From NCBI GenBank assembly GCA_045636205.1, contig JAZTXE010000119.1:1-18467 (forward strand): a stretch of DNA of 18,467 nucleotides, read 5' to 3'. Below the pieces are notes generated by a model that did not search any database, had not been told where the DNA came from, and saw only the letters and a list, made by a program, of their open reading frames with translations. Positions 6,131-14,329 of this stretch are shown here, piece by piece; position 1 is the first letter of the stretch, and every line of letters starts with the position of its first letter. The translations under genes were made by a program, and so were the position numbers. This DNA is from JAZRUF01 sp045636205. GTDB lineage: Bacteria > Bacillota > Clostridia > Oscillospirales > JAAYXM01.

Positions 6131-7339
6131 ATGAGCAAGGTAAAAAAAGCAGTACTCGCTTACTCGGGCGGGTTGGACACTTCAATCATCATTCCGTGGC
6201 TTAAGGAAAACTACGGTTGTGAGGTTATCGCGGTAGCGGCTGACGTTGGTCAGGGCAAAGAGCTCGACGGACTTATCGACAAGGCTATCAAGACCGGCGC
6301 AAGCAAGTGCTACATCGAAGATTTGAGAGACGAGTTTGTAAATGAGTACATTGTACCCACCGTCAAGGCGGGCGCAGTGTATGAGGGATGCTACCTGCTG
6401 GGTACTTCCTTTGCACGTCCGATAATCGCAAAGAGAATTGTTGAAATTGCGCTCAAAGAAGGCGCGGACGCTATCTGCCACGGCTGCACCGGCAAGGGCA
6501 ATGACCAGGTTCGTTTCGAGCTTGCAATCAAGGCATACGCTCCGAACATGAAAATCATCGCTCCGTGGCGTGAGTGGGATTTAAAGAGCCGTGATGATGA
6601 GATTGACTATGCAGAAGCAAAGGGTATTCCGCTCAACATCACCCGCGAAACCAATTATTCCAAGGATAAAAACCTCTGGCATCTGTCCCACGAGGGCCTC
6701 GACCTTGAGGACCCGGGTAACGAGCCGGATTACGATAAAATCCTCGAAATGGGCGTTACCCCGGAAAAAGCTCCGGACAAGGCTACATATGTTGACATTG
6801 CATTCGAGCAGGGTGCACCTGTCGCACTTGACGGCGTAAAGATGTCCGCAACTGAGATTATCTACAAGCTCAACGAGCTCGGCGGCGCAAACGGCATCGG
6901 TATCGCTGATTTGGTTGAAAACCGTCTGGTCGGCATGAAGAGCCGCGGCGTTTATGAGACTCCGGGCGGAACCATTCTCTACAAGGCGCATCAGGTTCTT
7001 GAAACCCTGTGCCTCGACCGTGACACTCAGCACATGAAGGAGCAGCTTGCAATCCGCTTTGCAGAGCTTGTTTACTTCGGCCAGTGGTACACCCCGCTGC
7101 GCGAAGCTCTCTCCGCTTTTGTTGACAGCACCCAGAAGAACGTTACTGGTCATGTAAGACTCAAACTCTACAAGGGCAACATCGTAAACGCAGGTGTATG
7201 GAGCCCGTACTCACTCTATAATGAGGACATCGCAACCTTTGATGAGGACGATGTATACAACCAGAAGGATGCAGAAGGCTTTATTAACCTGTTCGGTCTG
7301 CCGCTCAAGGTAAAAGCAATGCTGCAGGACAATAAGTAA
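6131..7339 (+). CDS. argG: Argininosuccinate synthase
   Basis: A 402-aa enzyme that joins citrulline and aspartate with ATP to give argininosuccinate, the penultimate step of arginine synthesis. The N-terminal PP-loop AYSGGLDTS (10-18) binds ATP. CHGCTGKGNDQVRFE is the conserved segment of the nucleotide and citrulline sites, and the length is typical of the type I (bacterial/eukaryotic) enzyme. I choose ATG 6131, with GGAGG 8 nt upstream, over upstream in-frame codons, which lie in promoter sequence. It is the first gene of the arg operon and lies directly behind the ARG-box-like operator. It is followed by a 65-nt gap with a strong hairpin before argH. Confidence 0.98.
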   Translation: MSKVKKAVLAYSGGLDTSIIIPWLKENYGCEVIAVAADVGQGKELDGLIDKAIKTGASKCYIEDLRDEFVNEYIVPTVKAGAVYEGCYLLGTSFARPIIAKRIVEIALKEGADAICHGCTGKGNDQVRFELAIKAYAPNMKIIAPWREWDLKSRDDEIDYAEAKGIPLNITRETNYSKDKNLWHLSHEGLDLEDPGNEPDYDKILEMGVTPEKAPDKATYVDIAFEQGAPVALDGVKMSATEIIYKLNELGGANGIGIADLVENRLVGMKSRGVYETPGGTILYKAHQVLETLCLDRDTQHMKEQLAIRFAELVYFGQWYTPLREALSAFVDSTQKNVTGHVRLKLYKGNIVNAGVWSPYSLYNEDIATFDEDDVYNQKDAEGFINLFGLPLKVKAMLQDNK

Positions 7340-7353
7340 GAAAGAATTCATAT

Positions 7354-7382
7354 TGCGGGGCGGAGATTTCCTCCGCCCTGCA
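7354..7382 (+). other. Intercistronic stem-loop between argG and argH
   Basis: TGCGGGGCGGAG (7354-7365) pairs with CTCCGCCCTGCA (7371-7382) around an ATTTC loop: 12 pairs including one G-U. No T-run follows, so it is not a standard intrinsic terminator. Placed between two genes of one operon, it may protect or expose mRNA ends, or cause partial termination so that argG is expressed more than the rest. Confidence 0.6.
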
Positions 7383-7404
7383 TCAAACTTTGGAGGATAC
7401 AATT

Positions 7405-8790
7405 ATGAAATTATGGTCAGGACGGTTCCAAAAGGATGTTGATGCACTGGTAAACGACTTTAACTCATCCATAAGCTTTGACAGCCGCCTCTACCGCGAG
7501 GATATAGAGGGCAGCATGGCGCATGCCATGATGCTTGGCAAGCAGGGCATTATACCTATGGAGGAGTCTGCAAAAATCGTGGATGCGCTGGGTGAGATTC
7601 TTGCGGATGTCATTGACGGCAAAATAGAGTTCACGCCGGACAATGAGGACATACATATGAATATCGAAAGGATACTGACCGAACGCATCGGCGATGCGGG
7701 AAAACGCCTGCACACCGCCAGAAGCCGAAATGACCAGGTCGCCCTTGTCCTCAAGCTCTATATAAAAAAGCAGATTAAAGAGGTTATCGTGCGTGTGCTC
7801 GAGCTTCAGGAAGCTCTTGCCGATAAAGCCGAGGAAAACCTCGACGCGGTGCTCCCGGGCTATACGCACCTGCAGCGCGCGCAACCGTCTACCGCCGCGC
7901 ACCACTTCATGGCATACGGCGAAATGCTAAAGCGTGACGTTACCCGCCTTGAGGACTGTCTTGCGCGTATGGACTTATGCCCGCTTGGAAGCGGCGCACT
8001 GTGCGCTACCACATATCCGATAGACCGTGACTTTGTAGCCGAGCGCCTTGGATTTGCGGGTATCACCCAAAACTCGCTCGACGGAGTATCTGACCGCGAT
8101 TACTGCATTGAGTTCTGCGCGGCACTCTCCATGCTTATGATGCACCTGTCACGTTTTTCCGAAGAAATTATTATGTGGTGCTCATGGGAGTTTTCCTACA
8201 TAGAGCTCGACGATGCGTACTCGACCGGCTCATCCATAATGCCGCAGAAGAAAAACCCGGATATTACCGAGTTAATCCGCGGCAAGACCGGCAGGGTATA
8301 CGGCGATTTGACCACTCTTCTTACAATGATGAAGGGCTTGCCGCTTGCATATAACAAGGATATGCAGGAGGACAAGGAAGCTATATTTGACGCTATTGAC
8401 ACCGCCAAGCTCTGCGTAGAGGTCTTTACCCCCATGTTTAAAACCATGACGGTCAAGAAGGACAAGATGCGCGCCGCAGCTTCTGCCGGATTTATAAACG
8501 CAACCGACTGCGCAGACTACCTGGTTAAGAAGGGAATGCCCTTCCGCGATGCGTATACCATCGTAGGAAAGCTCGTAGCCTACTGCATTGAAAACGGCAA
8601 AACACTCGAGACCCTCTCGCTTGACGAGTACCGCGGCATTTCTCCGACATTTGAGGAGGATGTATTTGAGGCGCTTGACCTTACCACCTGCGTAAACGGA
8701 CGAAATGTGCCCGGCGGACCTGCAGAAAACGAGGTTAAACGCCAGATTGCGGCACTGCGGGCATTTGTCGCGGAAAGAGAGGAAAATTAA
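7405..8790 (+). CDS. argH: Argininosuccinate lyase
   Basis: A 461-aa member of the fumarase/aspartase superfamily that splits argininosuccinate into arginine and fumarate, the last step of the pathway. Visible landmarks are HTARSRNDQ (103-111), GYTHLQRAQPST with catalytic H155, and the superfamily signature GSSIMPQKKN (275-284) with the catalytic serine loop. Length is typical and there is no fused N-acetylglutamate synthase domain at the C-terminus. Start is ATG 7405 with GGAGG 8 nt upstream; an in-frame TTG at 7390 overlaps the ribosome site and is rejected. The stop lies one base before the argC ATG, so translation is probably coupled. Confidence 0.98.
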   Translation: MKLWSGRFQKDVDALVNDFNSSISFDSRLYREDIEGSMAHAMMLGKQGIIPMEESAKIVDALGEILADVIDGKIEFTPDNEDIHMNIERILTERIGDAGKRLHTARSRNDQVALVLKLYIKKQIKEVIVRVLELQEALADKAEENLDAVLPGYTHLQRAQPSTAAHHFMAYGEMLKRDVTRLEDCLARMDLCPLGSGALCATTYPIDRDFVAERLGFAGITQNSLDGVSDRDYCIEFCAALSMLMMHLSRFSEEIIMWCSWEFSYIELDDAYSTGSSIMPQKKNPDITELIRGKTGRVYGDLTTLLTMMKGLPLAYNKDMQEDKEAIFDAIDTAKLCVEVFTPMFKTMTVKKDKMRAAASAGFINATDCADYLVKKGMPFRDAYTIVGKLVAYCIENGKTLETLSLDEYRGISPTFEEDVFEALDLTTCVNGRNVPGGPAENEVKRQIAALRAFVAEREEN

Positions 8791-8791
8791 T

Positions 8792-9820
8792 ATGGTTAAA
8801 GTTGGAATTATCGGAGCTACCGGCTATGCGGGTGTTGAGCTTGTCCGCCTTCTCCTCGCGCATCCGGAAGTCACACTTTCCAAGTTAAGCTCCGTATCAT
8901 TTGAAGGCAAGGAACTCAGCTCGGTTTACCCGATGATGCTGGGTGACTGTGACGATGTTCTGGTCTCTCAGGACGAAACGATAGAGGGCTCGGATGTTAT
9001 TTTCGCATCTCTGCCGCACGGCCTGAGCCAGACGATTGCAAAAAAGGCGATTGACGCGGGCAAAATTTTCATCGACCTGGGTGCGGACTTCCGCTTAAAT
9101 GACGGCGAAGTATATAAAAAGTGGTACGGCTGTGAGTTTGAAGATGAAGCTCTGCAGGCAAGCGCGGTCTATGGGCTTCCCGAGCTCTATCGTGACAAGG
9201 TTAAAACCACACGCCTTGTCGCAAACCCGGGCTGTTATCCGACCTCTGTCGCACTCGGCTTATATCCGGCATTGCGCGCGGGACTCTGCGATACAAAGGG
9301 AATTATAATCGATTCAAAATCCGGCTCAACCGGCGCGGGTCGCGGTCTGTCACAGACCACACATTTTGCCGACTTAAACGAGGGCTTCTCTCCCTATAAA
9401 GTCGCCGCGCACAGACACACTCCGGAAATTGAGCAGACTCTCTCTCAAATTGCGGGTAAGGACATCGCGGTAACATTCGTTCCGCACCTTCTGCCGATAA
9501 ACCGCGGCATCGTGTCCACCATGTATGCGGATACCACCGCAAGCCTTGAGGAGATATACGAGGTTTACAAAAAAGCCTATGAAGGCGAGCGCTTTGTGCG
9601 CGTCCTGCCACTCGGTCAGGCGGCAAACCTCAAAAACGTGCGTATGACAAACAACTGCCATATCTCGGTCCATAAGGACGAGCATGCGGGCAAAATGATA
9701 ATTGTATCTACTATAGACAATATGGTTAAGGGCGCAGCAGGTCAGGCAATTCAGAACATGAATATAGTCTGCGGCTTTAAAGAGGATGCAGGACTTAACC
9801 TCATTTGTCCGGCTATGTAA
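8792..9820 (+). CDS. argC: N-acetyl-gamma-glutamyl-phosphate reductase
   Basis: A 342-aa enzyme that reduces N-acetylglutamyl phosphate to the semialdehyde with NADPH, the third step of the acetyl cycle. The N-terminal nucleotide fold VGIIGATGYAGVELVRLLLAHPE (4-26) and the catalytic cysteine C148 in VANPGCYPTS are both clear. The C-terminal half contains HRHTPEIEQ and FVPHLLPINRGI, standard for the long (type 1) form. ATG 8792 directly follows the argH stop, with GAGAGG about 9 nt upstream inside argH. A longer frame from 8705 lies wholly within argH and is rejected. Confidence 0.98.
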   Translation: MVKVGIIGATGYAGVELVRLLLAHPEVTLSKLSSVSFEGKELSSVYPMMLGDCDDVLVSQDETIEGSDVIFASLPHGLSQTIAKKAIDAGKIFIDLGADFRLNDGEVYKKWYGCEFEDEALQASAVYGLPELYRDKVKTTRLVANPGCYPTSVALGLYPALRAGLCDTKGIIIDSKSGSTGAGRGLSQTTHFADLNEGFSPYKVAAHRHTPEIEQTLSQIAGKDIAVTFVPHLLPINRGIVSTMYADTTASLEEIYEVYKKAYEGERFVRVLPLGQAANLKNVRMTNNCHISVHKDEHAGKMIIVSTIDNMVKGAAGQAIQNMNIVCGFKEDAGLNLICPAM

Positions 9821-9841
9821 GAGGAAAGGAAAAGTCAAGTT

Positions 9842-11056
9842 ATGAAGATGATTTCGGGCGGTGTATGTGCCCCTCAAGGTTTTAAGGCGGGCGGCGTACA
9901 CTGCGGCATAAGAAAAAATAAAACTAAAAGGGACCTGGCTCTCATTGTTGCCGATACCCTGTGCTCAGCCGCAGGAACCTTTACGCGCAATAAAGTAAAA
10001 GCAGCACCTGTGCGCCTGTGTATTGAAACATTAAAGAGCGGCAAAGCCCGCGCAATCGTCTGCAACAGCGGCAACGCAAATGCGTGCGCACCAAACGGTG
10101 AGGAAAATGCCCGCCGTATGGCGCAAGCTTGCGGCAAGGCTCTCGGCATCCCTGCAGATGAGGTGCTTGTCGCATCCACCGGCGTTATAGGTCAGGAGCT
10201 TCCTGCCAATGTCATAGAAGCGGGTATTCCGCATGCGGTAGAAGCGCTGGGAAATGACAGCGATGCAGCTGCCGAAGCTATTATGACCACCGATACTCGT
10301 AAAAAGGAATTTGCCTTTGAGACCGAAATTTGCGGAAAAACCGTAAAGCTCGGCGGAATATGCAAGGGCTCAGGCATGATTCACCCGAACATGGGAACCA
10401 TGCTCTGCTTTATGACTACAGACGCTGCCATAAGCTCAGATGCTATTGGAAAAGCACTGCGCCAAGCGGTTGAGAGAACCTTTAACCGCGTAAGCGTAGA
10501 CGGCGATACCTCGACTAATGACAGTGCGATTCTCCTCGCCTCAGGTGCCGCCGGAAATCCGGAAATTATCGATGAAAACAGCGAAGGCTTTGCGGAGTTT
10601 TCCAAAGCGCTCGAAGAGCTCTGCCGCTCACTCGCGCGTGAGATTGCGCGTGATGGTGAGGGCGCAACGCGCCTTGTAACCTGTAGCTTAAAGGGTGCAG
10701 AGAGCGAAGAGGTCGCAGTAGCGCTTGCAAAGAGTGTTATCTGCTCATCACTGGTTAAAGCCGCAATGTTCGGTGCGGACGCAAACTGGGGCAGAGTCAT
10801 CTGCGCCATGGGATATTCGGGTGCGCCGCTAAATCCCGAGCAGGTGGACATCTCATTTGCATCAAAAGCCGGTGAGATATTGGTCTGCAAGGACGGCAGA
10901 GGTCTTGCGTTTGACGAGGACCTTGCAAAGAAAATCCTTGTCGAGGATGAAATAGAAATAAAGGTCGATTTACGTGCCGGCAACGCATGCGCGACTGCAT
11001 GGGGCTGCGATTTGACATACGACTACGTCAAAATAAACGGTGACTACAGAACCTAA
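9842..11056 (+). CDS. argJ: Glutamate N-acetyltransferase / amino-acid N-acetyltransferase
   Basis: A 404-aa ArgJ that moves the acetyl group from N-acetylornithine to glutamate, closing the acetyl cycle. Bifunctional members also acetylate glutamate from acetyl-CoA. The precursor cleaves itself before the nucleophile: KGSGMIHPNMG/TML places this at T186, giving alpha and beta chains. The residue before the cut is Gly rather than the common Ala. Further landmarks are CNSGNANACAP (74-83), the ASTGVIGQ motif (111-118), and FGADANWGRV in the beta chain. Whether this copy is mono- or bifunctional cannot be told by eye. No argA or argE is in the operon, which fits a bifunctional enzyme. An AAAGGA site lies about 11 nt before the ATG. 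Confidence 0.97.
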   Translation: MKMISGGVCAPQGFKAGGVHCGIRKNKTKRDLALIVADTLCSAAGTFTRNKVKAAPVRLCIETLKSGKARAIVCNSGNANACAPNGEENARRMAQACGKALGIPADEVLVASTGVIGQELPANVIEAGIPHAVEALGNDSDAAAEAIMTTDTRKKEFAFETEICGKTVKLGGICKGSGMIHPNMGTMLCFMTTDAAISSDAIGKALRQAVERTFNRVSVDGDTSTNDSAILLASGAAGNPEIIDENSEGFAEFSKALEELCRSLAREIARDGEGATRLVTCSLKGAESEEVAVALAKSVICSSLVKAAMFGADANWGRVICAMGYSGAPLNPEQVDISFASKAGEILVCKDGRGLAFDEDLAKKILVEDEIEIKVDLRAGNACATAWGCDLTYDYVKINGDYRT

Positions 11057-11069
11057 GGGGTAAGATAAA

Positions 11070-11936
11070 ATGGAAAGTACATATATTGAAAAAGCAACAG
11101 TGCTTGTAGAAGCACTGCCGTATATACAGAAGTACAATGGCAAAACCGTGGTTGTAAAATACGGCGGCAACGCAATGATAAATGAAGAGCTTAAGCAGGC
11201 GGTAATAAGTGATATTGTCCTTTTAAGCCTTGTCGGAATAAACGTGGTCGTCGTCCACGGCGGCGGTCCGGAAATAAGCGACATGCTAAAGCGCGTGGGC
11301 AAGAAATCCGAGTTTGTAAACGGTCTTAGATATACCGACGAGGAAACCATGGAAATAGTCCAGATGGTGCTCTGCGGCAAGGTCAATAAGGACCTTGTAA
11401 ATATAATAAACCACATCGGCGGTCGTGCAATCGGCCTGTGCGGAATGGACGGCGGAATGTTCCGCGCGGAAAAATTAAGTGGCGATGGGTTTGACTATGG
11501 CTACGTGGGAAACATTCTCGAAGTCAATACCGCATCTGTGTGCGATGTTATTGATAAAGGCTATATCCCGGTGATTTCCACCGTGGCACTTGGTATGGGC
11601 GAGGATACGCATGCCTACAATATCAATGCGGATACCGCCGCGGCAAAGCTTGCAAGCGCACTCGGCGCAGAAAAGCTCATTCTCCTTACTGACGTGCGCG
11701 GCGTACTGCGTGACCCGAAGGACGAAAAGAGCCTGATACCTCAGATAAAAGTCAGCGAAGTTCCTGAGCTTGTGCACGAGGGTATTATCTCCGGCGGCAT
11801 GATTCCAAAGCTCGACTGCTGCGTAGAAGCCGTGCGTCAGGGTGTTCCGCGAACCCATATTCTCGACGGCAGAATCCCCCATTCAATACTCATCGAAATG
11901 CTCTCCGACAAGGGTGTCGGAACCATGATATTCTAA
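11070..11936 (+). CDS. argB: Acetylglutamate kinase
   Basis: A 288-aa amino acid kinase that phosphorylates N-acetylglutamate, usually the controlled step when ArgJ recycles acetyl groups. Visible are VVKYGGNAM (28-36, phosphate-binding lysine K30), VVHGGGPEI (61-69) and, near the C-terminus, the GGMIPKLDCCVEAV stretch. The N-terminal helix IEKATVLVEALPYIQKYNGK (6-25) precedes the kinase fold. In family knowledge this extra helix belongs to hexameric, arginine-inhibited enzymes, so feedback inhibition is a fair inference. AGGGG lies 9 nt before the ATG, and the gap from argJ is 13 nt. Confidence 0.97.
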   Translation: MESTYIEKATVLVEALPYIQKYNGKTVVVKYGGNAMINEELKQAVISDIVLLSLVGINVVVVHGGGPEISDMLKRVGKKSEFVNGLRYTDEETMEIVQMVLCGKVNKDLVNIINHIGGRAIGLCGMDGGMFRAEKLSGDGFDYGYVGNILEVNTASVCDVIDKGYIPVISTVALGMGEDTHAYNINADTAAAKLASALGAEKLILLTDVRGVLRDPKDEKSLIPQIKVSEVPELVHEGIISGGMIPKLDCCVEAVRQGVPRTHILDGRIPHSILIEMLSDKGVGTMIF

Positions 11937-11957
11937 TTTAAAGGCAGGCGACACCTG

Positions 11958-13145
11958 ATGACAGGAAAGCAAATTATAGAAAAAGATGCCGAGTACCTGA
12001 TGAAAACGTACGGTCGCTATCAGGTAGCGGTAAAGAATGCCAAAGGCTCGTGCGTATATGATTATGACGGCAAAGAATACATTGATTTTTCAAGCGGTAT
12101 CGGCGTAAACAGCATCGGTTACGGAAATGAGGACTATGCAAAAGCTATCTACGACCAGGCAATTAATCTTCAACATATCTCAAACCTCTTCTATACAGAA
12201 CCCGGAACACTTTTAGCCGAAACGCTGTGTGAGAGAACCGGATTAAAGCGCGTGTTCTTCTCAAACTCGGGTGCTGAGAGCAACGAGGGCGCAATAAAGG
12301 TGGCGCGCAAGTACAGCTTTGACAAGTACGGCGCGGGCAGAAGCGATATTATAACGCTTGAAAATTCATTCCACGGCAGAACCGTTACCACCCTTGCCGC
12401 AACCGGTCAGGACGTGTTCCACAACCACTTCTTCCCGTTTACCGAGGGCTTCCGATATACTCCGGCAAATGACTTTGCAGCACTTGAAGCCAAGGTGGAC
12501 GATAAGGTTTGCGCGATAATGATGGAGCTTGTGCAGGGCGAGGGCGGTGTAATGCCGCTTGAGGCGGAGTTTGTTTCAAAAGTCGCCGCACTCTGTAAGG
12601 AAAAGGACATCCTTCTTATTTTAGATGAAGTGCAAACCGGCGTAGGTCGCTGCGGCACGCTGTACGCGTTCCAGTCCTGGGGCGTTATGCCGGACATCGT
12701 AACCTCTGCCAAGGGACTTGGCGGCGGACTTCCAATCGGCGCGGTGCTGGTTGGCGAAAAGTGTCAAGACGTTATGGGTCCCTCAAGCCACGGAAGCACC
12801 TTCGGCGCAAACCCGGTATCCACCCGCGCAGCGCTCGAGGTCCTTAAAATTTTAGATAACGGCGTAATGTCCGAGGTCGAAGCCAAGGGGCAGTATATAA
12901 GAGATAAAATAAACGCGATGGAGCTTACTCAGATTTTCGAGATACGCGGCAAAGGCCTTATGCTCGGCGTAATAGTTCCTGAGGGCGACCATAAAAAATA
13001 TGCGGCAAAGCTCATTGAGGCAGGCCTTCTCGTACTCACCGCGGGCAAAAACGCAATCCGTTTCCTGCCACCGCTTACAATTACATATGACGAGATAGAC
13101 CGTGCCCTTGCAATATTTGAAAAAGTGATGAAGGAGGAGAATTAA
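11958..13145 (+). CDS. argD: Acetylornithine aminotransferase
   Basis: A 395-aa class-III, PLP-dependent aminotransferase that converts N-acetylglutamate semialdehyde to N-acetylornithine. Landmarks are FSNSGAESNEGAIKVAR (101-117, cofactor phosphate region), LLILDEVQTGVGR with D223, and the Schiff-base lysine K252 in SAKGLGGGLPIGAVL. Length fits ArgD. Family members can also act on succinyldiaminopimelate in lysine synthesis, but the operon position points to arginine. The ribosome site AAAGGCAGG is weaker and about 12 nt from the ATG. It ends 2 nt before argF. Confidence 0.97.
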   Translation: MTGKQIIEKDAEYLMKTYGRYQVAVKNAKGSCVYDYDGKEYIDFSSGIGVNSIGYGNEDYAKAIYDQAINLQHISNLFYTEPGTLLAETLCERTGLKRVFFSNSGAESNEGAIKVARKYSFDKYGAGRSDIITLENSFHGRTVTTLAATGQDVFHNHFFPFTEGFRYTPANDFAALEAKVDDKVCAIMMELVQGEGGVMPLEAEFVSKVAALCKEKDILLILDEVQTGVGRCGTLYAFQSWGVMPDIVTSAKGLGGGLPIGAVLVGEKCQDVMGPSSHGSTFGANPVSTRAALEVLKILDNGVMSEVEAKGQYIRDKINAMELTQIFEIRGKGLMLGVIVPEGDHKKYAAKLIEAGLLVLTAGKNAIRFLPPLTITYDEIDRALAIFEKVMKEEN

Positions 13146-13147
13146 AA

Positions 13148-14071
13148 ATGAAGAAGGATTTGTTAAAGCTTTTAGACTTAAGCCGCGAGGATATTCTGCA
13201 CATCCTCGATGTGGCAGACCAACTTAAATATAATCAAAAACACGGAATTGCCCATAAAGAGCTCGAAGGCAAAACGCTTGGAATGATTTTCCAGAAATCC
13301 AGTACCCGTACCCGCGTTTCCTTTGAAGTAGGTATGTTCCAGCTCGGCGGCCACGCACTGTTCTTGTCCACTAATGACATTCAGATGGGGCGCGGCGAAC
13401 CGATTGAGGATACCGCGCGCGTTCTCTCACGCTATTGTGACGGTATTATGATTCGCACCTACGGTCAGGACGAGGTTGAAACGCTTGCAAAATATGCGTC
13501 AATCCCGGTCATCAACGGTCTTACCGATTTCTGCCACCCCTGTCAGGTGCTGGCAGACCTCATGACCATACGTGAGCACACTTCCACTCTTGAGGGACTT
13601 AAAATGTGCTATATCGGCGACGGTAATAACATGGCAAACTCACTTATCGTCGGCGGTCTCAAGGTCGGAATGGAAGTCGCATGCGCATGCCCGAAGGGAT
13701 ATTCGCCTGATAAAGAGGTTCTTGATTTTGCAGCTTCCGATGCGTCATTTAAATTTACTCTGACCGAGGATATCCTCGAAGCCGCCAAGGACGCGGACGT
13801 ACTTGTAACCGACGTTTGGGCGAGCATGGGTCAGGAAGGCGAAGCTGAGGAGCGCAAGAAGATATTCGCGGGCTATCAGATAAGCCCGGAGGTTATGGCG
13901 GTCGCAAAACCCACCGCTATGGTTCAGCATTGCCTGCCCGCGCACAAAGGCGAGGAGATTGATGGCAGCGTCTTCGAAGCTCATGCCGATGAGATATTCG
14001 ATGAGGCGGAAAACCGTCTGCACGCTCAGAAGGCGGTTATGGCAATCCTCATGGGCGAAAATTACAAATAA
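13148..14071 (+). CDS. argF: Ornithine carbamoyltransferase
   Basis: A 307-aa enzyme that joins ornithine and carbamoyl phosphate to form citrulline. The carbamoyl-phosphate site SSTRTR (51-56), FCHPCQVLADL (HPCQ at 130-133), DVWASMG loop (222-228, ornithine binding) and HCLPAHKG (261-268) are intact. Placement at the end of a biosynthetic operon, and the absence of arcA or arcC nearby, support an anabolic role. GGAGGAGA lies inside the end of argD, 2 nt separate the genes, and translation is probably coupled. A strong terminator follows after 17 nt, so this is the last gene of the operon. Carbamoyl-phosphate synthase genes are not present. Confidence 0.98.
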   Translation: MKKDLLKLLDLSREDILHILDVADQLKYNQKHGIAHKELEGKTLGMIFQKSSTRTRVSFEVGMFQLGGHALFLSTNDIQMGRGEPIEDTARVLSRYCDGIMIRTYGQDEVETLAKYASIPVINGLTDFCHPCQVLADLMTIREHTSTLEGLKMCYIGDGNNMANSLIVGGLKVGMEVACACPKGYSPDKEVLDFAASDASFKFTLTEDILEAAKDADVLVTDVWASMGQEGEAEERKKIFAGYQISPEVMAVAKPTAMVQHCLPAHKGEEIDGSVFEAHADEIFDEAENRLHAQKAVMAILMGENYK

Positions 14072-14088
14072 AAAAGAAAAAATTTCAA

Positions 14089-14127
14089 AATGCTGTGGAA
14101 GGAATTCTTTCACAGCATTATTTTTTT
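14089..14127 (+). terminator. Intrinsic terminator of the arginine operon
   Basis: AATGCTGTG (14089-14097) pairs with CACAGCATT (14111-14119). The interior, GAAGG against TTCTTT, can extend the stem. It is followed by ATTTTTTT. It is oriented for the arg operon and begins 17 nt after the argF stop. Confidence 0.92.
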
Positions 14128-14329
14128 ACTTTAGATAACAATTATAATATGTGCGATTAAAAACCAAAAAAACACGTGATAAGAAAAAATTTTTTTGAAA
14201 TTTTTTAAAAGCCTTGTCATGTCGCAACCGGCAATTATCTCCTGCCCATAAGCACATTTTTTTACCTCAAGTATCGATCTGATTTATGCATATCATAAAC
14301 TCTGATCTCAAAAGGAAAGGAGTGATGAT
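14128..14329 (+). promoter_or_regulatory. AT-rich spacer before spoIVB with a weak sigma-G-like promoter
   Basis: No ORF or RNA gene is seen here. Between 14186 and 14210 there are alternating A- and T-tracts that could bend DNA. A weak forespore-type pair, GTATC (14271-14275) and CATAAAC (14294-14300) spaced by 18 bp, would start transcription near 14307, just ahead of AAAGGAG. The -10 matches a CATWHTA consensus at five of seven positions, so it is only a candidate. Confidence 0.3.

Noticed and set aside
5875..6138. 88-residue N-terminal extension of the AraC-family protein
   Set aside because: The frame is open, but the residues are low-complexity (Phe, Tyr, Cys, Lys rich), lie in the AT-rich intergenic region holding two promoters and operators, and precede the normal start of the cupin domain.
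6581..7153. 190-codon minus-strand frame inside argG
   Set aside because: It is antisense to a clearly conserved enzyme, has no recognisable motif and no ribosome site. It is a by-product of codon usage.
7354..7382. Hairpin after argG as an intrinsic terminator
   Set aside because: No T-run follows on the coding strand, and argH follows in the same operon without its own clear promoter.
8705..8791. 29-codon upstream extension of argC
   Set aside because: It lies entirely inside the end of argH and adds residues before the conserved VKVGIIGATGYAG start.
10381..10983. 200-codon minus-strand frame inside argJ, and similar shadows over proA (3511-4110) and spoIVB (14767-15240)
   Set aside because: All lie antisense to well-supported genes, are Ser/Ala/Pro rich and show no domain signatures.
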